Numbered from the stretch's first letter, positions 1 through 10,888 are shown. The stretch is DNA of 41,009 nucleotides from Lingula anatina (GCF_001039355.2 NW_019776142.1:59445-100453), one strand, 5' to 3'. Notes: a model not told the origin generated them from the letters alone. Numbers and translations: made by a program.

Positions 1-390
1 CCCCCCCCCCACACACACACACAGCTACGAACGCACGGACACCCGTCCGCACGCGCGCACATATACATGAACCACATACTTCGTCATATACCCAAACGCA
101 ACTAAAATTATTTAAGGGGAGGGCGACAAGAAAATATCATTCAAATATAACAAAAAAGAAATGTTGGAAATGAAATGTACACTGTGTTTGAAATTATGAT
201 CAAAATCCACGTGCACGCGTGTCCAAATTGATTCGTGTGGATACGTATTTGCGCTAGACATGTAGTCCCTTCTGAAGCACAAAAAAAAACAAAAGGTGCA
301 TGTAGCCTAAGATGTCCCTCTTTTTTCATAAATACTAATTTTTCATCCATTATCAGATAAATAACTGATATCGTTTTTTTTTTACTTCAG
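1..390. other. intron tail of the first gene, with microsatellite
   Basis: A C-homopolymer followed by a short (AC)n tract occupies 1-23. The rest is AT-rich and ends in a polypyrimidine tract and AG at 389-390, the acceptor of the first exon in the window. I see no coding signal here. Confidence 0.6.
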
Positions 391-1326
391 TCGACTGGCC
401 ATGCGGATACTCAAGCCTGGAATGTGACAACTTAAACCGGTGGGAGCTGGGGCCGTGTGAGGACATCTACTTTGTTTGCAAGAACACTGTGGAAGGCATG
501 AAGTGGGTGATGAAGATGTGCATTGTGGGACAGCAGGGGATGTGTAGGACGGTGACATACCAGTCAAGTTTCTTGGATGATTATATGTGCATGAATTTTT
601 GCGGCTTAGACCCTGTAATTCGGCTACCAACGACGACTACTACCCTACCGATAACGACATCTACCGCACCATCAACAACTGCGTCAACAACAACAACAAC
701 AACTACCCGATCAACAAGCACCCGACCAACGACAATGGTTCGACCTTCCACGACTACCCGACACACGGCGGTCCGACCGACGGTTTTCCGACCTATAACT
801 ACCCGCCCAACACCAACACACCCGACAACTACCTCTCCTGCTATCACAATACCCAGCATTATTTACCCCACACTTCTAATTCCCACCAGTTCAACACCAG
901 GTGGCCCCACATCTACAACCAGACCCACGACATCAACTAGACGGTATCCGATCACTTTTAAGCCGACGAAATCAAGCACAACGGCTCAGTCGTCTACAAC
1001 ATCAGAAAATGGCGGAAACACACAAAACCCAAACAATACAATGCCATCTTCAACTACTACATCTACCTCTCCAACTGCGAGAAGACCCAGTGTTTTGCCG
1101 TCCGACGAAAACGGTTATAACAGGCCAACAACGGGCGAAAGCATTGCTACAGGGAGCACACCTACCGCAATTTCACCGATTGCGACCGGCACAACTGAGT
1201 ATGTTACAACTAATGCAACCTCGGACACTACAAGCAGCACTTCTCAGGATTTGGTTCTTACTACAAGGAAAGAAACCGGCCTAAGTGATATCCCGATAAC
1301 TGTATTAAAAGGAGACGAGATAAGTG
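391..1326 (+). CDS. receptor exon: eight-Cys domain and mucin-like stalk
   Basis: Two bases complete an upstream codon, then the frame is open to a GGTGAGT donor at 1327. Residues encoded at 402-602 include eight cysteines in about 67 positions, probably a small disulfide-bonded domain that I cannot assign to a family. From about 621 to 1300 the protein is dominated by Thr, Ser and Pro with runs of TTTT, typical of an O-glycosylated stalk. The exon starts in phase 2 and ends in phase 1. Confidence 0.78.
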
Positions 1327-4302
1327 GTGAGTTATTTAATAATAACAATAGTAATAATAAACTTTTGCTATATTTTCTATTTCTTATATTTTATATTTTC
1401 TATCAGTGTCAAAGGATATTTGAAATGTTATCGTTCGCAACTCTTATTTCCTTGACCTCGTTCTGCAAAGCAGTTTTATTTTATGAATATTTCTTATTGA
1501 AAAGAAATAATTTTAACTGTACACAACTACTTACTCTTCTCAAAACTTCAAATTTTCCAGATGGCGCCGTAGCAGTAACTGACGACACGGGGTTTATAAT
1601 CGGTGGTGCTTTAGGAGGTGTCTCCTTGCTTGTTTTGTTTTTCATTGCCGTCATTTGTGTGAAAAATTCGGAGTCTCTCGGAAGGTGAATGCACTAGGCC
1701 TACAGCCTTTACTTAACCCAACACACACTTAAGGTATTTCCATACTTTTAGATTCTCTAATTTAATTGTCTCCAAACTTTGCACCAATGAAGTACAGGTG
1801 AAACTGGTAATAAAAATGATTTTTTTTGATATGGTCACCGGTTTAGTTTCCTCACCACAGCCAACTGAAATATGGACTAAAATGCTAGAATTGGATATCG
1901 CAGCGCCTCTATATAAATAAGTTTTCAGGCCCAGTATATCACTCCTGAGGGGGATAATTACACCTGTTAAGATTTTAATGAAGAGAAAAGAGAATATTTT
2001 TACATTTTTTCATACATTTATTGTTGTTTCTATTTTTAGAACTGACCTCATCATGTTTCTACGCCACCTGGTGGCCAGTTTGGAAACCAACAATTTTACA
2101 CAAAATTGGTCATTGTACCCAATCCCTGAATTTAATTTTCATGAAAATGAGCAAAAACACTCTCCTATGAGTACTTCATGACATGATGTTAAAAAAATAG
2201 TAGGTCATCAGGCTAAATATTGAAATATAGTCAATTGAAATTATCAAAAAAAGGCAAAAAATGCCGAAAAATGTAATGTCACCTCAGTTCAAGCCCCAAA
2301 TATACATCACTTCAACTCTATAGCCCTCAAAGTAGCATTCATGGTATTTCTCACTATATTTAGTTGCTGAATATTTCATAATTGAGAATATAATGAAAGA
2401 CAGGGGGGATCCAGGGATTCTTGGGAGGGGGTTCTATTTAGGGAGGGGGTTCGTGAAATTCACTTTTTGATATATTTCAGAACAATGAAATTGCACTCAC
2501 AGCACTCATTGTTTGTGCTTATTGCAAAAATAATTTACAANTGGAGGTCAACGAGCCTTGTCCCATATAAAACTCCACTGTTTTTATCAGCAGAACAGTC
2601 ACTAGTGCTTGGGAGAGACATTTGACTCTCAGCGCTATCAACTACACATGGTTTATGCTCTGTAGTTGTACCACTGTCATGAAACCCGCTTCTTATCTTC
2701 TGCATATGCTTAATCCGGTTCTGTTTGCCCTGTGAAATGAACTTGCCAGCCTTTCTGGGTGGAATATTACTCATCTTTAGGGATTTATAATTTCAAAACA
2801 ACACAGCACATGGTAAATAAAAGCTGGTGACTAGAGGAAGTGCATGCTTATATTGTCCTCCAGTGCAGGAGAGCTTGATGCTGCAGTGGCTCCCTCTATA
2901 CATGCAGTATGGAAATACCTTAAACATACACACAAGGATTTAAAATGGCGATGTTCATAATGTTCACCAGTTGTCCATTAATTATTCACAGTGTTAGTTC
3001 ATGCAAATTATTTTAACTATTCAATAACGGTACTTCCTAACATTTTTGAGAGAAACGTTTAAAAATAAAATTAAATTAAAATGTATCTGTATTAATTTTC
3101 AGGTGTAATAAGTCCAAAGACACTCCTGATATTAGGGAAATCATGCGAAATCGGCGGCCTGAAGATGGCGCTTTGGTAAGTTTGTTTATTTCCTTTGATT
3201 ATTATTTCCTTCCAGCAAGATATGTATGAGTATGAGATCTAAAATATGAAAGACAAAAATGGAAAATATTTTGTGCCGTTTACGATATTCATTGCACTAA
3301 TCATCAAATTCATGTATCGTTTTTCGGCATTTCAATTTCTTTAATGCAAATCTATAGCTACAGAAAATATATTAAGAAAACTCTCTAATATTTAATAATT
3401 TTTATTTACACGCCTAAAGCACTGAAATCTGTGAAACCTAATTTCTCTTTTGCTTCAAACAGGGCTATCCAAACTACATCGATAACTCCATAATAACGGT
3501 TCCCCCAAGACGGGCCATCCTCAGTAACGACAAATCCCAGACGTACTTGTATGAGGTGCCATCCCGGGGGTCAGTTGGGAGCGCTAACAGCTACCAAGTT
3601 TTACTCAGTGATAACTCCCTATACGATCCCAGCACCGGGGAACCTGTTTATTCTGTCCTGGAGGAAAAGTCAACTCCCGCCAGACGTGACGGGAACGCGC
3701 GAGACAGTCTACAATCCTTTATTTATGTAGGAGGACCAGCGACGTCTGAAAATGGAGACTACAGTGAAATCAACTCTCAGTCTGGTAATTCGGAATATTC
3801 GCAAGCGCGTGGGGACATGCCTTATAGGGGAGTTTCTTCATTCAAGAGCGATTCACCGAGGCTATATAACACCGTATCGTCGATAAAGAGCACTGCTTCC
3901 AAGCCCCGTAATGGTGAGTCCTCTTTGAGGAATAACGGGCCCAGGCTCTACAACGGTAGCTCCTCTTTGAGGAGTAATCCAGCTAGGCCCTGTACTAGCG
4001 GATCATCTGTGAAGGACACTTCATCTAGACCTTGGAACTCTTTTAGAAGAAATGCATCCAACCCGTACAACGGTGTTTCAAGCTTCAAAGGAAAAATACC
4101 AGAATATTTGGAAGTCATTGACGGTTCTCGTAATAGTTCTAATCGGCCTAGCGGCAACGATAATTCCCAAGGGCAAACTGTGTCGAAACCTGTGGAAGAG
4201 CACGACTATTTCGTACTGGAAAATCCCGAGGAAACGTCTCAAAGTCCCAGTGGCTCTGAAATAATACACGACTATTATGAGCTAGAAAACCCAAATGAAT
4301 AA
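391..4302 (+). CDS. type I membrane receptor with Cys-rich domain, mucin-like stalk and tyrosine-motif tail (5' partial)
   Basis: Spliced model: 391-1326, 1561-1684, 3103-3175, 3463-4302. All junctions are GT-AG with compatible phases (1, 2, 0), giving 656 residues to the TAA stop. The order is an eight-cysteine domain, about 220 residues rich in Thr, Ser and Pro, one hydrophobic helix, a basic juxtamembrane stretch and a tail of about 300 residues. The tail has many tyrosines in YxxL/YxxI-like contexts, which in other receptors recruit SH2-domain proteins. No kinase or other enzyme domain is visible. The signal peptide and any further ectodomain exons must lie upstream of the window. I do not recognise a named family. 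A cell-surface signalling or adhesion receptor is inferred from topology and motifs only. The gene faces the adhesion GPCR tail to tail. Confidence 0.8.
1561..1684 (+). CDS. receptor exon: transmembrane helix
   Basis: Acceptor TTTTCCAG at 1553-1560; donor GTGAAT at 1685. The exon encodes 41 residues, with an acidic TDDTG stretch, a hydrophobic segment of about 23 residues containing a GGALGG motif, and a KNSESLGR cytoplasmic start. Reading straight through the preceding intron is also open, but it gives Asn-rich, AT-driven sequence, and the strong splice sites argue for removal. Confidence 0.75.
1733..2919. mobile_element. TTAA-flanked DNA transposon in receptor intron
   Basis: A 14-bp perfect terminal inverted repeat, GGTATTTCCATACT, starts at 1733 and ends at 2919, and each end is flanked directly by TTAA (1729-1732 and 2920-2923). 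The TTAA duplication is typical of piggyBac-type and some other cut-and-paste elements. At 1,187 bp with no full transposase, it is non-autonomous. A second repeat-like end, CAGGGGGGATCCAG at 2401, may be a nested hAT-type fragment. Confidence 0.78.
2535..2774 (-). pseudogene. possible transposon-protein N-terminal fragment
   Basis: An ATG-initiated frame of about 79 codons lies inside the TTAA element. It begins MSNIPPRKAGKF and ends near GTRLVDL before a stop, with an ambiguous base at 2541. The basic start and the G-x-R-x-V-D-L end recall N-terminal regions of uncharacterised transposon-linked proteins in marine invertebrates, but this is from memory and weak. There is no catalytic domain. 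Confidence 0.3.
3103..3175 (+). CDS. receptor exon: juxtamembrane segment
   Basis: Acceptor TTAATTTTCAG at 3092-3102; donor GTAAGT at 3176. Joined in phase 2 to the preceding exon it encodes 25 mostly charged residues with several Arg and Lys, consistent with a cytoplasmic juxtamembrane region. It is too short to show up as an open frame on its own. Confidence 0.7.
3463..4302 (+). CDS. receptor last exon: cytoplasmic tail with repeats and tyrosine motifs
   Basis: The acceptor is at 3461-3462 and the frame stays open for 279 codons to TAA at 4300-4302. The tail has about seven imperfect 11-15 residue repeats (3832-4116) built on SS-hydrophobic-K/R ... PRLYNG, and many tyrosines (YDPS, VYSVLEE, DYSEI, EYSQA, EYLEV). 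It ends with a duplicated HDYxxLENPxE motif. These are SH2-ligand-like, but strict ITIM spacing is not met in most cases. The low complexity and lack of predicted folds suggest a disordered signalling tail. Confidence 0.82.
   Translation, partial: GYPNYIDNSIITVPPRRAILSNDKSQTYLYEVPSRGSVGSANSYQVLLSDNSLYDPSTGEPVYSVLEEKSTPARRDGNARDSLQSFIYVGGPATSENGDYSEINSQSGNSEYSQARGDMPYRGVSSFKSDSPRLYNTVSSIKSTASKPRNGESSLRNNGPRLYNGSSSLRSNPARPCTSGSSVKDTSSRPWNSFRRNASNPYNGVSSFKGKIPEYLEVIDGSRNSSNRPSGNDNSQGQTVSKPVEEHDYFVLENPEETSQSPSGSEIIHDYYELENPNE
3832..4116 (+). repeat. coding tandem repeat in receptor tail
   Basis: About seven diverged units of 11-15 codons with consensus xSS(F/L/I)(K/R)xxxPRLYNG lie in tandem in the last exon. 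Unit length varies, so the repeat expanded and then drifted. Tyrosine is kept in four units and replaced in the others. Confidence 0.7.
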
Positions 4303-4790
4303 CTTCATCAGATTTTCTCAGAAGTGACGCAACTTTCTTCATTCGTTACAGCTGTGATGTATCATATCCAGTCCAGACGTCCATTTAAATAGTATGAGAG
4401 GCAAATCAAATGGTTAAGGCCATAAGAAAGTTTATAGGAAGTAAACCTTGTATACTGCATACAGCAAAGAACTTGTAAATTACGTGTCTACATCATGTCG
4501 TATTGCCTGTATGACTTTAACGTTAACTTTCCTGAAACAGTTTTTAAATGGCGGTAGAATACTTTCATGGCCATAAGTTGTCGGTGCGTTTTGGTGCCTG
4601 CCGTAAGTGGTGTTGAAAAGTGTTGTTAGTAGTGTGGTAAAAATTGAAAGTATTCATATAGATGGTTATAATCACTAATAGGAGCTGGTATTCTTCCAGA
4701 TAATTATATAGGGTAGAACACTGTAATCAATAGTATGATTTCTTTATATTTTCCTATTATCAGAGAATAAAAACGTACGAAATGAATGAG
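4303..4790 (+). other. 3' UTR of the receptor gene
   Basis: Non-coding, AT-rich sequence after the stop. AATAAA at 4766-4771 is the first canonical polyadenylation hexamer downstream, about 460 bp from the stop. The exact cleavage site is not visible. Confidence 0.5.
4766..4771 (+). promoter_or_regulatory. polyadenylation signal AATAAA
   Basis: Canonical hexamer on the coding strand, downstream of the TAA at 4300-4302. Confidence 0.5.
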
Positions 4791-5371
4791 TCAGTTTTTT
4801 TTCGTGAAACCTTTAGATCCAACATAAGATGTTAACTACTCGATACTGTAAAGAGAAGACATGATGTGGTAAAATATTTCATTATAACTTCAGCCTTTCT
4901 TGGCCAAACACCAATCTGGTCTAATGTCGTTATACATTGTAGTTAGCGAATTTTACGGTTTGCTCTTTAAAACTTTTATTTAATTTTAGAAAACATAGTC
5001 GTAGCTTGGAACTTCACTTATTTTACACAATACGTGCGCGCACACACACGCACACACAAACACACATACACGTAAACCACGTACAACATCAGGAAAACAC
5101 ACATACGTAAACCACACACACCGACACACACACACACACTCACACGTAAGCCACGCACATCATCAGGAAAATCATCATCAGGAAAAGCATCAGTGCGATA
5201 TTTCATGTAAAAACATAAATCGAATACTGCGAATTCGCTCAATTTTAAGCATGAAAAACATGGATTACGTCATCCAGGTTATAATAAACTGTAAACGAAA
5301 CTGAAAACCAAGAAAATGCATACAGTAGGAAGGGTCCCAAGATTAGGTAAGTGTTTAGGTCTAGTAATCAC

Positions 5372-5592
5372 TAAGGCTCTGTTCTCACAACTTTTAGATC
5401 GATCTATCACCGCGGGGAGTCTCACTAGATTACTGTCAGATAATCCCCCTTAAGTGTCCGTCCCCGCCTACTACAAGCTTTAAGGGGTAATTAACTTTCG
5501 TGTCCGCCCGGCTGACAGCTATTTAGCGTGAACCCCCAGGGAGTTAGGTCGATCCAATGTAGGTCGATCTAATCTATGAGAATGGGGTGTAA
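5372..5592. mobile_element. PIF/Harbinger-like MITE with TAA target duplication
   Basis: The 215-bp element at 5375-5589 is flanked by TAA on both sides. Its ends are imperfect inverted repeats (GGCTCTGTTCTCACAAC on the left; the reverse complement of the right end begins CACCCCATTCTCA), and both continue into AGATCGA. The homologous sites in unit 2 (about 7,062) and unit 3 (about 8,234) read ATCACTAACATAC with no insert, which gives a direct empty-site comparison. A TWA duplication is the Harbinger hallmark. Confidence 0.82.
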
Positions 5593-5679
5593 CATACTAC
5601 TCTAACGTACCGTTTTTCTGAACAGAACAAAGCTAGGATAAGGGTATTTCTTATAGATAACATCTTACTTTACATATTA

Positions 5680-5770
5680 ACCCCGACGGTCAGGGGGTCT
5701 CCATAAATTAACCTGTAAACTACTCAGCCTTTGCTAAGATTTAAGCTTACCAGGTTAAGTTCGAAAATCA
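5680..5770. repeat. hairpin-core copy U1
   Basis: Stem 1 is ACCCC/GGGGT (5680-5684 with 5694-5698). Stem 2 is CTCAGC/GCTAAG (5723-5728 with 5733-5738), with one C-A mismatch. The conserved tail TTACCAGGTTAAGTTCGAAAA follows, and the CATTTGCAAAG box lies at about 5850. Confidence 0.8.
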
Positions 5771-7151
5771 GCCCCTTGATTACGATATCGTATTATTTAT
5801 ATAACAAGCCGTGATATCCCTAAGGGCCATCTATCCGTAATTATATTTTCATTTGCAAAGCTTTAAAAATATAAGTAATACAATTAGAAACAAAACTATC
5901 AATGTGTAGCATTTAGATCTATTATCTTATCATTTTGAAAATTAAAAATTATTGTCATAAGTATTTTAAGTTCAATTTATAAGACAGTTAGAGTGTAGTA
6001 ATCGCGGAGAATGTTATGGAAGAAAAGTGGGGTGACATTTTCTGTTTTTCTCATGAGTCCAGGCCTTCCCAACTACCAGACTCAGCACCTACGGGTCCAG
6101 AATAAACCGATATATCTGACCACACTACCCGTTTTCAAGGTGTGTGTCAGATCGCATAAAAGAGTATCATACCCTATCACAAATTCTGTAAGCCTACCTG
6201 TCATCCGGGTATCGCGCCTCGTTTTCATCAAGTAGGAGTCGTATAAATACAACAGACGACTCCCTCAATCAAGGAGTGGAAACGCGCTACTTATATGATT
6301 AAGACGAGCCTAGCCGTCAGTACCGGTTATTGTTTTGTGACCTTGAGGAGCAATTAGATTTGGTCGTTGCGGCACGCATGAACAGTAGTTGAACTACCAC
6401 ATCTGGGTCTTTTGTTTTTGACAACTGTTCACTCGTCATCCAGGCNCCTTAAAGTTTTATTTTATTACGTATTATACCAACTGTAGGATTATCGCTGGTC
6501 GTCAGAGCCAGTAAAAGCGACTCCATCACAAGGTATAATATTTAACAAGCTAGCTTTTTCCTTGCTTTGACACTCAGGGTAGCCATTCCAGGCCAATCAC
6601 CAATCTGGTCTAATGTCGTTATACATTGTAGTTAGCGAATTTTGCGGTTTGCTCTTTAAAACTTTTATTCAATTTTAGAAAACATTGTCGTAGCTTGGAA
6701 CTTCACTTATTTTACACAATACGTGCGCTCACACAAAAACACACACAAACACACATACACGTAAACCACGTACAACATCAGGAAAACACACATACGTAAA
6801 CCATACACACCGACACACACACACACACACTCACACGTAAACCACGCACATCATCAGGAAAATCATCATCAGGAAAAGCATCAGTGCGATATTTTATGTA
6901 CAAACATAAATCGAATACTGCGAATTCGCTCAATTTTAAGTATGAAAAACATGGATTACGTCAGTCAGGTTATAATAAACTGTAAACGAAACTGAAATCC
7001 AAGAAAATGCATACAGTAGGAAGTGTCCCAAGATTAGGTAAGTGTTTTGGTCAAGTAATCACTAACATACTACTCTAACGTACCGTTAATCTGACCAGAA
7101 CAAAGTTAGGTTAAGGGTACTTCAATAAATAATATCATACTTAACTTATTA

Positions 7152-7240
7152 ACCCCGATGGTCAGGGGCTCCATAAATTAACCTGTAAACTACTCAGCCT
7201 TTGCTAAGATTTACGCTTACCAGGTTAAGTTCGAAAATCA
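7152..7240. repeat. hairpin-core copy U2
   Basis: Nearly identical to U1. Stem 1 is CCCC/GGGG around loop GATGGTCA, and stem 2 is as in U1. The CATTTGCAAAG box is at about 7320. Confidence 0.8.
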
Positions 7241-8301
7241 GTACCTTGAGTTCGATATCGTATTATTTATATAACAAGCCGTGATATCCCTAAGGGCCAT
7301 CTATCCGTAATTATATTTTCATTTGCAAAGCTTTAAAAATATAAGTAATACAATTAGAAACAAAACTATCAATGTGTAGCATTAAGATCTATTATCTTAT
7401 CATTTTGAAAATTAAAAATTATTGTCATATGTATTTTAAGTTCAATTTATAAGACAGTTAGAGTGTAGTAATCGCAGAGAATGTTATGGAAGAAAAGTGG
7501 GGTGACATTTTCTGTTTTTCTCATGAGGCTATCGTTTTTTTTTTGTTTTTGTTTTTTGTTTTTTCTTTTTTTGTCATTTCAATTATTTCCTTAAGGTAAA
7601 TGAATGAATTATAATTTTTGCTGAAAACGCAAGACGTATCTTAAAGCTTTATTTTATTACGTATTATACCAACTGTAGGATTGTCGCTGTTCGTCAGAGC
7701 CAGTAAAAGCGACTCCATCACAAGGTATAATATTTAACAAGCTAGCTTTTTCCTTGCTTTGACACTCAGGGTAGCCATTCCAGGCCAATCACCAATCTGG
7801 TCTAATGTCGTTATACATTGTAGTTAGCGAATTTTACGGTTTGCTCTTTAAAACTTTTATTTAATTTTAGAAAACATTGTCGTAGCTTGGAACTTCACTT
7901 ATTTTACACAATACGTGCGCTCACACAAAAACACACACAAACACACATACACGTAAACCACGCACAACATCAGGAAAACACACATACGTAAACCATACAC
8001 ACCGACACACACACACACACTCACACGTAAACCACGCACATCATCAGGAAAAGCATCAGTGCGATATTTTATGTAAAAACATAAATCGAATACTGCGAAT
8101 TCGCTCAATTTTAAGTATGGAAAACATGGATTACGTCATCCAGGTTATAATAAACTGTAAACGAAACTGAAAACCAAGAAAATACAGTAGGAAGTGTCCC
8201 AAGATTAGGTAAGTGTTTTGGTCAAGTAATCACTAACATACTACTCTAACGCACCGTTAATCTGAACAGAGCAAAGCTTGGATATGGGTATTTTTACATA
8301 T

Positions 8302-8392
8302 TAGCCCCGATGGTCTGGGGGCTCCATAAATTTACCTGTAAACTACTCAGCCTTTGCTAAGATTTACGTTTACCAGGTCAAGTTCGAAAATC
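8302..8392. repeat. hairpin-core copy U3
   Basis: Stem 1 is AGCCCC/GGGGCT (8303-8308 with 8318-8323): the A-T pair that closes stem 1 in U1 is replaced by G-C, with a further A-T pair outside it. Stem 2 is as in U1. The CATTTGCAAAG box is at about 8473. Confidence 0.8.
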
Positions 8393-8829
8393 AGCACCTT
8401 AAACACGATATCGTATTATTTATATAACAACCCGTGATATCCTAAAGGGCCATCTATCCGTAATTATATTTTCATTTGCAAAGCTTTAAAAATATAAGTA
8501 ATACAATTAGAAACAAAACTATCAATATGTAGCATTGAAATTTATTATCTTATCATTTTGAAAATTAAAAAATTATTTTCATATGTATTTTAAGTTCAAT
8601 TTATAACACAGTAAGAATATAGTAATCGCGGAGAATGCAATGGAAGAAGAGTGGGGTGACATTTTCTGTTTTTCTCATGAGTCTATCGTTTTTTTTTTGT
8701 TTTTGTTTTTTGTTTTTTCTTTTTTTGTCATTTCAATTATTTCCTTAAGGTAAATGAATGAATTATAATTTTTGCTGAAAACGCAAGACGTATCTTAAAG
8801 CTTTATTTTATTACGTATTATACCAGCTG

Positions 8830-8960
8830 AATGACTCTATAAATAGCCTGAGTGCAGAAGCACTAATGATAGCGGAGTTCGGTTCACTGAATGAGTACAG
8901 GGTGCGTGTATATACAAGTATATATTGCGTCTACTCACCGCATACTTTCTTTAAATATAT
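8830..8960 (+). repeat. TATAAATAG-containing segment, copy 1
   Basis: TATAAATAGCC at 8838 is followed by GAGTGC, GTTCGGTTCACTGAATGAGTAC and TCTACTCACCGCAT. A diverged copy with the same order lies at 11,845-11,985. The encoded frames are not conserved between the two, so this is not a protein gene. A TATA-type promoter is possible but untested. Confidence 0.55.
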
Positions 8961-9276
8961 ACTTTTAACGCCCCTTGGCACGGTAAAATGACCTTCATTT
9001 ATTCGTCGTACTTGAATTTATTTTGGATTTCATTCACAAGTAAGTGACTGTTCAATATTTATATTTCTTATATTTGACAGCTATTCAATAAGACTTTTTT
9101 CAATAGTTATACTTTATCAGTCAAGCTTTGGGTTTGGAAAAAAAAACAATCTAGTACATCGCAAACAATAACATGGGTTTACACCTTATTATAAAAACAT
9201 AAATTTCATAATGGTCCGTAAGATAATTGAGGCTGCTTTTGTTGTCAGGATTTCTGTTTTAACATTCATATCTTCT

Positions 9277-9366
9277 GCCCCAGTTGTGCATGGGGCTCCC
9301 ATAAATTCACTAGCAAACCACTTAGCCATGGCCAAGTTTTACGCTTGCCAGCTTAAATTGGAAAAC
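9277..9366. repeat. hairpin-core copy U4
   Basis: Stem 1 is GCCCCA/TGGGGC (9277-9282 with 9291-9296). Stem 2 is CTTAGC/GCCAAG (9321-9336) with one mismatch. The box at about 9446 reads GCATTTGCGAAGCTTTACAAAT, and a GCGCATGCGC palindrome follows at about 9593. Confidence 0.75.
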
Positions 9367-9689
9367 CGTCGAGCTGGCTGAAAAATGGTTCATATATTAG
9401 ATATCGCGCTATCTTATATGGTGTGGTCATTATATGAATAGATATGCATTTGCGAAGCTTTACAAATTCACGTAAATAACTGTATGCTTCACAAATGCAG
9501 CTCTTGCTTGATATGTATTAATTTATAATTCGGATATTAAAAATATGGTTATATTTATTTAATAAAAGATAAAAATTTTTTTTTTCATCGTGGCGCATGC
9601 GCACAATGCCTATCAATACTGTAGCGAAATGATATGTCTACCTTTCTCGCCATTACAATTACGGAGGTCATGCAAACAAGGCAATATGC

Positions 9690-9790
9690 CGACAGAGTAA
9701 ATAAGCCGTGGCTTAATGCAGAATGTGTGGCATTGAGCAATATAACAGTGTTGGTTCATTGTCCTCCTAGCGCTTGTTTATATTGATAGG
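9690..9790. repeat. segment shared with the receptor intron array
   Basis: About 100 bp beginning GACAGAGTAAATAAGCCGTG and ending near CTTAGCGCTTGT recurs with few changes at about 19,620-19,715, inside the adhesion GPCR intron. It shows that the two arrays have a common source. Confidence 0.75.
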
Positions 9791-10044
9791 AATATGTACA
9801 AAACGTTGGGGAAAAGCCAACCAATGCTATTATCGTAGCCTGGACGTCATCACGATCATGCATTATTCCCGGACATTTTTTTAAAGTCGATATATTAAAA
9901 AAAAAAATGGAGCAAGATATCCGAGCTCCCTACCTCGTGAGCTAATTTGAACGTTTCCGCTACCTTGCACAATAGCCACAGGCTTTTATATTACAAATAA
10001 AAATATATAATGTTTAAATTTAGGCGCTTGCGTTGAAACTATAG

Positions 10045-10731
10045 CCCCATTCACACGTACATGGTTAATCGAGATTAAGGGAATCGCGATTCTAACGCGC
10101 TTAGCTAAATTCACTTTTTTGCGTTCACACATGTAAAAACGAAATCGCGATTTACCTTGCTAGATCTGGTAATTGCAACTGTGCTCGCTAGGGGAATCAC
10201 GGTATATCCTGTTGATCATGCGCAGTAGCTGCCTTCAAGACCATGCTTTCGGTGTGTACGGTGTTATTTTCTGTTTAATATTCTCATCGGCCCAAATATT
10301 TGTTTATGCTGCCACTGAGTTTTCAGACCATACTTCCTCTTGGCCATTTTGCTGACTGCGAAGAAACTTGAAATTGCGTGGACAGTTTGTTTTCTTTCAC
10401 TTTCCAGTCGGCGAATAGCTGTATTTAGCTAGTGTTTCGTTTCAATTTATACCCGACATGAAATAAAATTTATTGTATTGTATTGTATTGTACTTTCGAT
10501 AGAAACTATGCACGCGCCTTAAGTCCTCAACTTCCGGTGTTTACACCGATCCCGTTCTCACTAGGAAATTTTATATCGCGATTTAAGTTTACATCGATAG
10601 AATCCACCTCTCGAGTAGGATTAATTTGAATCGCGATCTGGCGTCTCTACTGCGTTCACACTAGAAGCTTTACATCGATAGAATCGCGATTTGGCACTAA
10701 TCGCGATTGAAAGTGTCTCGTGTGAATGGGG
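10045..10731. mobile_element. MITE with CCCCATTCACACG inverted termini
   Basis: CCCCATTCACACG begins at 10045, and its perfect reverse complement ends at 10731. The interior is rich in the palindrome AATCGCGATT and holds a short (TATTG)n tract near 10,475. If two further bases at each end belong to the element, the flanks give a possible 3-bp TAT duplication. The end sequence resembles the Harbinger-like MITE at 5375, so a related superfamily is plausible. No transposase is present. Confidence 0.65.
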
Positions 10732-10888
10732 TTTATATGTAGAGCACAAGGGGGTGACATCTTCTGCAATCTCACAAGTAGACATTTCAATATATAATTT
10801 TTAACTCGCGTTTTAGTAGTATTCCTTACAGCATACATAAAACTGTAACTCTGTTACAGGTAGGAATTAATTCACTTATTATTATTTT

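Larger units (their letters stand above)
4905..8830. repeat. three large tandem units (intergenic array, part 1)
   Basis: The phrase CAATCTGGTCTAATGTCG recurs at 4912, 6601 and 7793. The spacing from copy 2 to copy 3 is 1,192 bp. Copy 1 is longer (1,689 bp) because of a MITE insertion at 5375-5589 and a different segment at about 6,055-6,440. Each copy carries a CA-rich microsatellite, a hairpin core, a CATTTGCAAAGCTTTAAAAAT box and GGGGTGACATTTTCTG. Long stretches are near-identical, so the amplification is more recent than that of the more distal units. Confidence 0.88.

Noticed and set aside
581-1284. Overlapping open frames in other frames of the Thr-rich exon
   Set aside because: They are shadows of the repetitive ACN-rich codons and yield Val-rich or Asn/Tyr-rich peptides. 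The chosen frame is the only one that continues the cysteine domain and splices into the transmembrane exon.
5680-5770. Idea that the cores are tRNA-derived SINEs because of GTTCGAAAATC
   Set aside because: The bases around TTCGAAA do not pair as a T arm, no good A box stands at the right distance, and no Pol III T-run or poly-A tail ends the unit.
5680-5770. Idea that the core is a hammerhead ribozyme because of the GAAAA next to a stem
   Set aside because: The invariant CUGANGA box is absent in every copy.
5018-8060. CRISPR-like spacing of the CA-rich repeats
   Set aside because: These are microsatellites inside large duplicated units in a eukaryotic genome, without uniform repeats and spacers.
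5018-8108. Near-identical small minus-strand frames starting MSEFAVFDLCFY in the tandem units
   Set aside because: They run through a CA microsatellite (VCVCVCV), and their similarity follows from DNA duplication. In copy 2 the frame does not reach the same length, and there is no sign of codon-level constraint.
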